Assembly (NCBI RefSeq): GCF_016808335.1
Contig: NC_053141.1
Span: forward strand, 19,785,756 to 19,849,755
Direction: 5' to 3'
Origin: Panicum virgatum
Taxonomy: Eukaryota > Streptophyta > Magnoliopsida > Poales > Poaceae
DNA length: 64,000 nucleotides
Shown here: piece after piece, positions 55,253 through 64,000 of the stretch
Layout of the letters: each line of letters opens with the position of its first letter
Numbering within the stretch: position 1 is the stretch's first letter
Notes under the pieces: generated by a model
The model's database searches: none
Told to the model about the DNA's origin: nothing
Seen by the model: only the letters and a program-made list of their open reading frames with translations
Made by a program: the position numbers and the translations under genes

Positions 55253-56464
55253 AGCCCCCGAGCTCTTTGTAGTCGAGTCTTGCAGGAGTCGAGTACTTCT
55301 GAAGGCGTCTTCGAGCGCTTCGACTGCTTCTAGAGATCCTCAAGTTCTTCAAGTACTCTTCCAAGTTTTAAGTACTTCTTTGGCTGTATCGACGCTATGA
55401 GGTGCTCAAGCCCCGAATCTTCTTTCATATATGGTGCGCGATGTACTCGCGCTCCATATGGAGTAGCCCCCGAGCCTTAGGTTGAATCGCAGAATCAGGC
55501 TGAGGGTCAAAAAAATCTTCCAAATCTTCATTTGAAATTCAAACTACCTTTAAAAATATGCCATTTATGATACGTATCTGGTAGCCCCCGAGCCTTGAAT
55601 CTAAATCCCGTGATTTGGAATTAAGGATCTAAAAGTCATGGCATACCTTTTTAATCCTTTCACCATAAATACCAGAGGTGATCTTTCGAATAAAGTCGCT
55701 TTTCGGATAAAGTGAGTCAGGGTCTGAAGGGTCACATGGCGCGTACTGTAGGTGGAATCTAATCTATTCCACCCGTGAACCTCTTGTCCTATAGTGTCAC
55801 GGGTTGAACTTCAATTGCACTGCTTTCTTTATAAATGAACGGGTGAGGCTGCTTCCAGAGTCAATCTACCGTAGCGACCATGGCTCTTAGTTGGAGTTCC
55901 TCTCTGGAAAGCTCTCGACCTCCTGATAGAAGTAGTTCTTGCTTAGAATCTGATACTAGAAGAGTATGTCCTTCTTGCTTGAAAAATCACTTCTTCCTGT
56001 TCGGTTTAAGTTTATTCCCTCTTGGGAATAACAAGATTTGAAACTTTGTAACAACCCATGGCTGATGTATCCCTTGTAGTCTAACTCGAGAAGGATCGAG
56101 TAGTTTTTAGTACTGTAGATCTGTGTATTTCACTATTTCTAGAATGTAATCCCAGAAAGAGTGTAAATGCCAAAGAGAAACCTGATTATTCGGGATGATT
56201 GTTTTTGTTTATGGAATCCCGGAGTTTATCTTCTGAAATAACTCTTTAACTGGTGCGCGGTTCTTTGGTTTCCAGGTATTCACGAAATTGCCCTTGTCTA
56301 GGTTATTTAACCGCTCAGTTAAACCTTGGTTAAGCATGCTCCCGAGCTCTGCTAGTCCATTCCGCCGCCGCCTTTTCCTCTCGCGCTTGCTTCCATTTTC
56401 CACGAGAAACTAGCCACCGCTAGCCCCCGAGCATGAAGCGAGAGGATTTGCTTTCCTCGTCTAG
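55253..56464 (-). other. 3' untranslated region of element C with repeated purine tracts
   Basis: No coding sequence. The motif AGCCCCCGAGC, whose complement GCTCGGGGGCT is the expected polypurine tract, occurs beside the LTR (55253) and again at about 55464, 55583 and 56422. Confidence 0.6.
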
Positions 56465-59350
56465 ATGGCTCCCAAGAGGGTCCAGGGGAAGGGAAAAGGG
56501 GGCGGCGCTGCTGACCAAGTGGAGACCCAAGGGTGGAGAACGAGTGAGTGCTCTGACTTCCATCTCTTGGGTCTTGTAGAGGAGGATCTTCTCCAGCCGC
56601 GAGAAGTAGTTAACTGGCGGAAATCTTTAGGAGAATCAGTTCCCCGTGAGGGACTGAATGAAACTGTTATCTTCCATTATCATGTTCTGCACGGCCTCGG
56701 AATCCCCACCTCCAATTCTTTCGAGGTCTTTTGCACCATTGGGGCATTCAAGCGCATCACTTGACCCCTAATTCCATCCTTCACATTTCTATCTTTGTCC
56801 ATCTCTGTGAAGCTTTCCTAGGATCGAACCCCATTTTGATCTTTTCCAATATCACTTTCACTTGAAGCCTCAACTCAGCGAATCTGAAATAGATGTAGTT
56901 GAGGGTGCGGGTTTACAATTGCGTCAGGGTGTAGGCCCGAAGTATATTCCTTACAAGATGACTGATAAGGTTATTGATTGGAAGGACCTTTGGTTTTATG
57001 TTGAGAACCTGGTGCCTTCCTTGTTGCCTAGATCCAGTGGTCCTCTCGTAAAAAGGGCTACTTGGAATTCTAGGGGAGGGAATCTAGATCAGGTTAACTT
57101 TCTCCTTGGAGAGATAGGTCTATTGAAGAGGGAAAATAGGATTAGCGGAGCTTCGGTGGTGGCGGATTGGTCACTTCGAAGGATTCATCCACTTCAGTTC
57201 ACTGGTGAAAAGGATCCCACTCGCTATACTAGATTCAAGATTTCCCATGCTGATCTGAAGTGTCAAGTGGATAGACTGCTAAAGGGTGTTACCGGAGAAA
57301 CTAGGATGAAAGGAACGTTCAAGGCTGACAGGCATCCTCGAGAGGTACTTTTCGAGTAGTTGACATGTAGTAAATATCAAGTACTTAAATGCATGGTATC
57401 CGTGTTGATCTGGAACTTTTCATGCAGATTGATCCCGAAAAATATCAAAGTAGGCCTCCGCTTCCAGAAGTTGTGCCTGGCACACAATATGACTCAAGTG
57501 TGCATCTGATTACTTTGTCTTTTCAAGTCCAACTCCTGGGTCTGGATCTGTTCGATGTCTTGTTGATGCATTTACATGTCCTCCTGGTTGTTGTGGTAAT
57601 GATGGAAGCCGTACAGTGTCCGTCCACCATGACGGGGCAGGCGATGAGCCTCAGGTTGAGTCGCCAGTCACGCAAAAGTGGAAAGCTCCGACAACTGGTG
57701 GCGATGGAGATGACAAGTAAGTATCTATTCCGACTTCAAGTATTAGAGAGCATGCTTTGATATCTGATCAATTGTGCTTGTTAGGCCCCGCTCTCCGTCG
57801 GAAAAGCGGACACATAGCTCGGCTGCAAGTCCATCCATGTCTACCCAGTCAGGGCCTGATAATAGTGCCTTGGCAAGTTCTGGGCAGACCTCCAAGGGGC
57901 CAGGCTCATTATGATCTATCGTGGTCTCAAAACTTGTGAAGCAGAAGAAGTTATCAATCAAGAGGTCTAGCCAGTAAGTATGTCTTGACTTGCACTTTCT
58001 ATCTTGGAATTGTTGTAATTCTTGAGTATCTTCTTTGGACAGTAAACCGTTGGACTTCGGGGTTGGAGATATGGATCATGATCCAATCTTCAAACAAGTT
58101 GACAATTCTTCAATTGTGCTGCCCGATCCTCAGACTACTGAGAACCAACCGAATCCAGCAGTCGAGGATGCAGCTCCGGACAAGCCGGAAGGTGCGCCTT
58201 CGGGGGTGCAGAAGGAACACAAAGGAGCAGACTTCATTTGCTACTGATGGTAAGAGCATGTCACCATGATCTTGGATTGAACTTGAATTGAATCAGCATC
58301 TTTGAAATCCTGTCTGCTTGTAGATGTGCAGTCGGTGGATCTGCAGAAAACCACCCGACCAGACTATGCAGGAGAAGCTGCAAAAAGAAACAAAGGAGTC
58401 GACAGAAAGGGTAGATTTCTTTTTGAATTGATTGTAAGTACTAGATATTCGAATACTTAGCTTTTGTCAGGCGACTAGTACCATAACTTGTGCTTTCTGT
58501 TGCAGGAACTGGCCAAACAAGCTGCAGCTCAAGCTCAAAAACTTCAACAAGTTGAATAGGGTCTGCGGCTTTCTGTGGATCAGGAACGTCAGATCCAAGA
58601 GGTCGCAGATCTTCGAGAAGCTTTTGAGAAGCTGAAGGCCGAGCACAAAAAACAAGTCGATCCTCTACAGGCTAGAGTGGATGCTCTGGGGAAGGATAAG
58701 AGTGTCCTCGAGGAGGGGAGTTCAAAATTGCAGGAGAAGAACATGAATTTAATGAAAGAAAGGAGAGGTAACTCCCTTGCATTCTCCTTTTTCTCTTGGC
58801 AATGAGCAAATCAATCTTCTCCTTTCGTTTGTCATGCTCGTACTTATATTTGTCTCATATTCACAAAGAACTCAAAAAATTGTTAGTAACAAAAGAGGAA
58901 CTAGTGACTGATTTGACGAATATTATGTACCGTCACACAGATGCCGTGGAGAAGCTGGCCAAGATCCAAGTTGACTCAGACAAGCAACTTGTCGAGAGTA
59001 TGCAACAAATCAAGGATTTTGCGGCTGGTCGGGACTCGAAGGCTCAAGAACTAGTCGACTTGAAGGCAGTAGCTCAGGCAGTTGTCGAGATGGTTGAAGA
59101 AAGTGAAGCAGGCGACAAGATTCTGGTGGCACGTCTTCGTGAAGCTCCCAAGAAGATTATCAGCTTCCTATCTTATACCTCATGGCAGTACTTGGCTCAT
59201 GCCTTACGTTTCGTTAAATCGTTCTGGCCTACGGCAAACCTGGCACTTATTGGTGATGGGTTAGCTGAGGGATGTTCAGATGAGAAATTCACTGAATATG
59301 TCAAGGAAGTAAAACCCATCACTGATAATATTATCGGTGGTTTAGAGTAG
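56465..59350 (+). pseudogene. Antisense multi-exon gene of element C
   Basis: Exon 1 starts MAPKRVQGKGKGGGAADQVE and carries EDLLQPREVVNWRKSLGE, HGLGIPTSNSF, SILHISIFVHLCEAFL and PHFDLFQYHFHLKPQLSE, the putative gypsy-type transposon domain, with two 1-nt frameshifts (about 56757 and 56833). Then comes KYIPYKMTDKVIDWKDLWFY. Six GT-AG introns follow: 57345-57427, 57717-57784, 57974-58042, 58250-58323, 58434-58505 and 58768-58868. Later exons are Ser/Pro-rich, then coiled coil (QEVADLREAFEKLKAEHKKQ), ending KPITDNIIGGLE at 59350. It lies antisense to gag. Function unknown; minor frame breaks suggest decay. Confidence 0.72.
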
Positions 59351-59626
59351 CCTTCAGTTGGAGAGGCATGAACATTGACTTGTAATATTCTTTTGTTTTG
59401 GTGAACATGTTTGTCCTGCATGAAATCTGGAAGATTTGGGAAGAAACATGTTATGTATAATGTAAATATTTTCTCGACTTATCTGTGCAATGTGTACTCT
59501 TGTGAAGAGAAATTGTGAGTAATCGAGTAGGTCATCTGGCTTGAGTTGATACCATTGTATGCTGACTCATGCCCTTCTTGGCTGATGTCGAGTACCGAAG
59601 TAGTCGAAAACATGTAAAGTTAGGAT

Positions 59627-60230
59627 TGCCTGACCCGATTTCACTAAACCTCCAAAGGTCTTAGCGCTCTGTCATTGCAATCGAGTAGTAAAGGATTCCT
59701 ACTTGATTTCACTAAACCCTTAAGGGTTTAGCGCTCCCGTTGTACAATCGAGTAGCATAAGATTGCCTACTTGATTTCACTAAACCCCTAAGGGTTTAGC
59801 GCTCCTGTAGTACAATCGAGTAGCATAAGATTGCCTACTTGATTTCACTAAACCCCTAAGGGTTTAGCGCTTCTTTAGTACAATCGAGTAGCATAAGATT
59901 GCCTACTTGATTTCACTAAACCCCTAAGGGTTTTAGTGCTCCTGTAGTCCAATCGAGTAGCATAAGATTGCCTACTTGATTTCACTAAACCCCTAAGGGT
60001 TTAGTGCTCCTATAGTGAAATCGAGTAGATGAGATTGCCTACTTGATTTCACTAAACCCCTTAGGGTTTAGCGCTCCTATAGTGCAATCGAGTAGATGAG
60101 ATTGTCCACTTGATTTCACTAAACCCCTAAGGATTTAGCACTCCTGTAGTGCAATCGAGTAGATGAGATTGCCTACTTGATTTTACTAAACCCCTAAGGG
60201 TTTAGTGCTCCTGTAGTGCAATTGAGTATC
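59627..60230. repeat. 68-bp minisatellite, about nine copies
   Basis: Unit start CCTACTTGATTTCAC recurs at about 59697, 59766, 59834, 59902, 59971, 60038, 60106 and 60172 (period 66-69). Each unit holds the palindrome AAACCCCTAAGGGTTT, followed by AGCGCTCCTGTAG and CAATCGAGTAG. It sits in the untranslated region of element C between the antisense gene and gag. Confidence 0.95.
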
Positions 60231-60620
60231 GCGAAGACGGTCCTCTTTCTTGCTACCTCCACTATTTTGAGCATAAATCATTGGAATAATTTCTCATAAT
60301 TCTGACAATAGTTCGGGGGTTGAACCTAACTCGGGTTAACCCATCCTAGTCTTTCCTTTGGAGAGACCGGGGGTTGACCCTGAGTTGGTTTGACCCAACT
60401 GACTACTGCTTAAAGACTTGAATAAAGTACTTGATCTCATATGAAGTAGATTCGATACATGCGTTTCATAACCCAACCAAACATTTTGGGGTAGTCAAAT
60501 ACGTTCATCGTATTTGATAACTAGGTTGTACTTTACTTGATACAGGTGTTTTCATAACCCAACCAAACATTTGGGGTAGTGAAAAATCAGCCCTTGTATA
60601 TGGTAAAAAAAAACTACTAG
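60231..60620. other. Spacer of element C
   Basis: No coding sequence. It has two copies of CATAACCCAACCAAACATT followed by GGGGTAGT (about 60467 and 60554), a period of about 86 bp. Confidence 0.6.
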
Positions 60621-62319
60621 TCATCGATAAAACTTAAGATAGCTTTGGAATATAGATTCCATCTTCACAGATTGATGCGGAGGTGCTCCTAGGGCTTTGC
60701 GCAGATTGATGCACTGAAAACTCGAGTGCTTCGCCTTGGGATGTAAAAAGCATTGTGCATCGAGTCTGCGGTGTATGGCATCATGCTTCAGTTGCTTTGA
60801 CGTTGGAGGGAGTGTGGGACTGATGTGACGGCGTTTGTGCGAGTTGCACTCGCGGTTGCTAGGTAGTTGATAATTGGAGGTTGGACTGTATGCTTCTGCT
60901 TCTTCTCGTTCCTTCCTTCTGTTGATGATAATTGTACGGGCGTCACGCCCGATGTTGATGACATTGCGGAGATCACTGTTGGAGTAGTCGAAAGAGTCGT
61001 CGAGCTGTTGGCGACGCTCCATTGCAAGACGGCGCCTCATGCAGCGCTTTTGATTGCGGATCTGAATAGTCGCTATCTTCTATTCCACTACAAGTTAGTA
61101 CGTAGCAGAATGATCTCAACGGACCAAGGAGTTCATTCTTGAAAAGCAAAGCAAACCAAACCAAAGCAAAGAAGAATGCAACTGAACCAAATACTAAGCT
61201 AAGCCATATCTCACTTACTAGTCAGCAAATACTATAGGGAAATACAGCTAGAATCAGTAGAATTGATAAATACTTCAATTCATTCTGCTAATTCTCCAGG
61301 TGCACGGTGACTGTGATACCTAGAGGCGGTGGAGGGATCTCATAGTTGACTGCAGGTGTCTCGTTGGCCTCTGCATCAGAGAGGAATTAGTCGTAGTCGC
61401 TGGAGTTGTAGTCGACAAGATCGACTCGTTCCATGGGATCGTCGTTGTGTTCCTGGATTCCAGAGATTATCGCCATGAAAATCTCACAATCTGAGAAGTG
61501 GGTCTTTTGTATGTTGTCTTCTTCATGCAGCGGTACACCCCATTGGAATGGTAGTTCCGCGTCTTCTGAGAGTTGGCGATCTTGTAGCTTGTTCTTTCTT
61601 TTTGAATTGCGGAGGGATCCTTTTAGAGGACCGCGGGTGGTGGATATCTGATCGAAGTCTGTCTTCTTCCTTGATCTGGATGCGGTTTCCTTGGTAATCC
61701 GATTCCTTTTAAGGGCTTCTTTCCTCGAGGTTTGAACTCCCTGACTCCACTCCGAATCGGGGTAGGAATCGGTGTTTGAACCTGTGCGGTTAGGAGCCGC
61801 ACGGGGAGATAATCCGAGAATGTGGCAAAGATGGTCTTCATCATGTAGAAGGGTATCTGGGAGAGGTCATCCTTCTTCCGCTCGAATGGATATGTTATCC
61901 ATAAAATCATTGTACTTTTTCAAATTTTTGAGTTCTTTTGGAGAGAACAATGGAGGCATGCGTTCATCTGACATGGGTGTTGGTGATGGTGGAAGCTGGT
62001 CGTTGGGCGAGGGTTGATGAATCACAATGCACCACTATCCCATGTAGTCTTTAATTGGAACAGAATCGTCTGGCAGATGTGTGCTCACCAGATATCTATC
62101 AAGTCGACTCGGCGATCTGGATTGAGACTTGTCCCAAAGCTGCTTAGCTTTTGAATGTCCCCATAGTTCTTTGAGTTTGTCAGGATTTGACAATACATTC
62201 ATGAAGAGGTCTATGTCGTCTGACCACTCGGCGAGCTCATCTTCGGTGATTGGACCGCCAAGTTCATCAAGGTACTCGATGAATGTTTGATCTTCGTCCA
62301 ACTCTATCAATCCTGACAA
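60621..62319 (-). pseudogene. Gag remnant of element C
   Basis: Three minus-strand pieces. 62319-62035 (SGLIELDEDQTFIEYLDELG, WSDDIDLFMNVLSNPDKLKE) is the N-terminal region. 61910-61623 (PFYMMKTIFATFSDYLPV, VREFKPRGKKP) follows. 61040-60621 ends the gag (DLRNVINIGRDARTIIINRR, then CFLHPKAKHSSFQCINLRKA, a Cys/His tail). Pieces lie in different frames with noncoding-looking gaps. The usual start is missing because element D is inserted at 62325. Assignment to gag is by position and by the tail motif. Confidence 0.6.
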
Positions 62320-62324
62320 GATGT

Positions 62325-62742
62325 TGTCAGACCCGGGGCCACGGGACTGCTCACGGGCGTGGAATATTCTAGAGTAGGGAGTACTGCATGGGTACGCCCT
62401 ACCTGTATTGTAACTACTTGTACAGCAATAGAACTAGCCTAAGTTCAAGAAAACTACCCGATCCACTCGGAGTAGGACTCTAAACGTACTCGGCTAGGAC
62501 TTTCCATGTAACTCTGTTCCCCCAGCCTATATAAGGGCGAACAGGGACCCCTCCAAAAGATCGAACAAGATCTGAGGGAATACAAACCACCATACAGGAC
62601 GTAGGGTATTACGCTCCGGCGGCCTGAACCTGTCTAAATCCTTGTGTTCCTTGCACCATCGCGTTCTGATCTCGGCGAGTTCCTACTCATAACCACTCTC
62701 CTCGAGATACCCCTCAGAGAACCCGACGGTAAAACACCGATA
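62325..62742 (+). repeat. 5' LTR of element D
   Basis: 418 bp; starts TGTCAGACCCGGGG and ends AAACACCGATA, where the related LTR of C ends ACA, so the last CA appears mutated to TA. TATA box CTATATAAG at 62528-62536, then the conserved AGGGACCCCTCCAAAA start region. Confidence 0.88.
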
Positions 62743-62744
62743 GC

Positions 62745-62762
62745 TGGCGCCCACCGTGGGGC
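62745..62762 (+). other. Primer-binding site of element D
   Basis: TGGCGCCCACCGTGGGGC begins two bases after the LTR. The TGGCGCC start differs from the initiator-Met type used by the copia element here and implies another tRNA primer. Confidence 0.82.
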
Positions 62763-62791
62763 TTCTCGCCAAAGATTAACAGAAGAATTCG

Positions 62792-63977
62792 ATGGCATCC
62801 TTTGAATTCAGCTTCCCAGCGATCGACGCCGGAACCACCTTCGTGTTCGGCTCGTGGGTCTGCATCGCCAATGGATCAGGAGGTTTTTCGAGGCATCTGA
62901 TCAACCCCGCGAGCACGGAGACACCCCGGCGAGAACAACTCGGTGAAATCACTTCCGCCGAAATCATTCTCCCCGGAATCGCTAAGGAAATCGAGAACTT
63001 GTCCTTATCGGACCCAACACCAACTCGCTTTCCCTTTGGACTAAAGAATTCAGCCACGTCGTACTCCGCACTCCTTCACCAAAGGGACCAGACTAGGACT
63101 CGGACTTCTCCCCTATTCGACTCCTACCCGGACTCAGACGACGATTTCAACATTGACTCGGATTTACTCGGCTGCCGGAACTTGACCATACTGGCCACAC
63201 CGCAAAGCCGGGTTGTTTTCTGGAAGAATTCAGAACTTACCAGCACGCCTAATAACACACGGATTGTAGCCTGCCTACAGGATTTACCCTTCCAGTCTGG
63301 TAAACCTATTTCTCCAGTCAGAGGAGAAGAAGTTGGCGATACTGCTTTGGTCGATTAGAGCACAACTCATTCGACCCCAGATGGACAGATCTACGTCTCG
63401 CTTCATGGAGAAGGGAGTGCACTTGGTTCTCGGGCTAACCAGTATGCCAACGAAAACCTGGACCAAATATCAGATGATGAGCTATCAGTCAACGCAACGC
63501 AACCGCCGCTAGCAAGATAGAGAAAGCCGGCGACAATGCAACCGCCGCTGCGCTACTCGTAGAAAAAACGCGACTACTCGAGCTCAGGGCGCTCCAGCTC
63601 CACATGGACCGCGAAATCTGCAACAAAACCTAGATGAAGCAGCCGACAATGATTTCGACAGTCCCCTGATCAATCTGGCTGAAATAGCTACATTGATGCA
63701 AGCCTTGCCAGACACTCCTCAAATTCGTGAAATTCAGCACTTGACCAAAGATGCTTTGCGTCAGATTGGGAGACAGAACCCGGCTCCATCTGTTTCCCAC
63801 AACAGCCGGACCCCTGCTAAACAGAAGGGCCATCAGGAAGCAAACCAAGGCAACCACCCGCGTGGCCAGTCCCGGCCTAGGTACCAGGATGAGAGCTGTC
63901 ATGCTGGCCCTTCGAGAAGCCATGACAAATATCCTAATGACGCACGGGACATCATCAATGCCAGACGTTATGGATGA
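62792..63977 (+). pseudogene. Gag of element D (start and middle)
   Basis: ATG at 62792, 30 bp after the primer site, opens 188 codons (MASFEFSFPAIDAGTTFVFG, ASTETPRREQLGEITSAEII, SYPDSDDDFNIDSDL) to TAG at 63356. Coding continues in other frames: LHGEGSALGSRANQYANENL, DQISDDELSVNATQPPLA near 63400-63520, and 63693-63977 (MQALPDTPQIREIQHLTKDA, QNPAPSVSHNSR). The acidic N-terminal region fits the leader of Tat-type gag polyproteins. Stops and frameshifts show decay, or alternatively sequence error. Confidence 0.65.
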
Positions 63978-64000
63978 CCTGCGGATGAAACTGATCGATT

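Larger units (their letters stand above)
54836..62324 (-). mobile_element. Tat-type LTR element C lacking pol
   Basis: The 3' LTR is at 54836-55252. A polypurine-like AGCTCGGGGGCT (complement) follows it, then an antisense plus-strand gene (56465-59350), a 68-bp repeat array (59627-60230) and gag on the minus strand (62319-60621). Between gag and the antisense gene there are only about 1.3 kb and no protease, RT, RNase H or integrase blocks, so the element is non-autonomous. The 5' end lies beyond element D, which is inserted at 62325. Confidence 0.8.
62325..64000 (+). mobile_element. Tat-type LTR element D (5' part only)
   Basis: A 5' LTR, primer-binding site and gag on the plus strand, running off the window. 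It is inserted in opposite orientation into the gag of element C, probably with target GATGT (62320-62324). The other copy of the target would be outside the window. Its LTR is clearly related to that of C. Confidence 0.85.

Noticed and set aside
59627..60230. CRISPR-like regularly spaced repeat
   Set aside because: The whole 68-bp unit is repeated, with no unique spacers, in a plant retrotransposon; it is a minisatellite.

Overview
The window is repeat-dense nuclear DNA of a grass (Poaceae). Evidence for this is a spliced ribosomal protein S28 gene with a plant-type promoter, a spliced plastid pTAC16 gene, a cinnamoyl-CoA reductase-like pseudogene, an Au-type SINE and layered LTR retrotransposons, CACTA, hAT-like, Mutator-like and Helitron elements. 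A panicoid grass is plausible, but that is inference. No CRISPR array, rRNA gene or free tRNA gene was seen.

Layout. 1-13370: two decayed Ty3/gypsy elements of the Tat type (A and B). Both have pol on the minus strand and an extra antisense gene on the plus strand. 13371-15862 and 22191-24600: host-like intergenic DNA with exon-like pieces of an unidentified minus-strand gene, split by a full-length Ty1/copia element (15863-22190, target duplication AAAAT). The copia 5' LTR itself holds an hAT-like insertion, and its pol carries a 586-bp tandem duplication. 24670-26600: the RPS28 gene. 28316-29758: CCR-like pseudogene. 30170-32065: Helitron. 33407-36860: long Del/Tekay-like LTR plus primer site. 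38221-40605: nested DNA elements around a fold-back element. 41679-45011: the pTAC16 gene with a SINE in intron 3. 45226-46510: Mutator-like element. 46830-53018: CACTA element with Transposase_24-like and Ulp1-like coding remains, invaded by an hAT-like element and a solo LTR. 53950-54835: fragment of another long LTR. 54836-62324: Tat-like element C, which has gag and a multi-exon antisense gene but no pol. 62325-64000: a related element D, inserted in opposite orientation into the gag of C.

Only two genes look intact. RPS28 (65 residues, intron in the 5' leader) encodes a small-subunit ribosomal protein. pTAC16 (501 residues in 4 exons) encodes a plastid nucleoid/thylakoid protein. Most other coding signal is decayed mobile-element protein.

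The most unusual theme is the plus-strand gene carried by the three minus-strand Tat elements. In B and C it shows five and six short GT-AG introns, and in A at least one. Because these genes lie antisense to the retroviral-type RNA, their introns would survive reverse transcription. This gives a spliced cargo gene inside an LTR element, and in C it has outlived the loss of pol.
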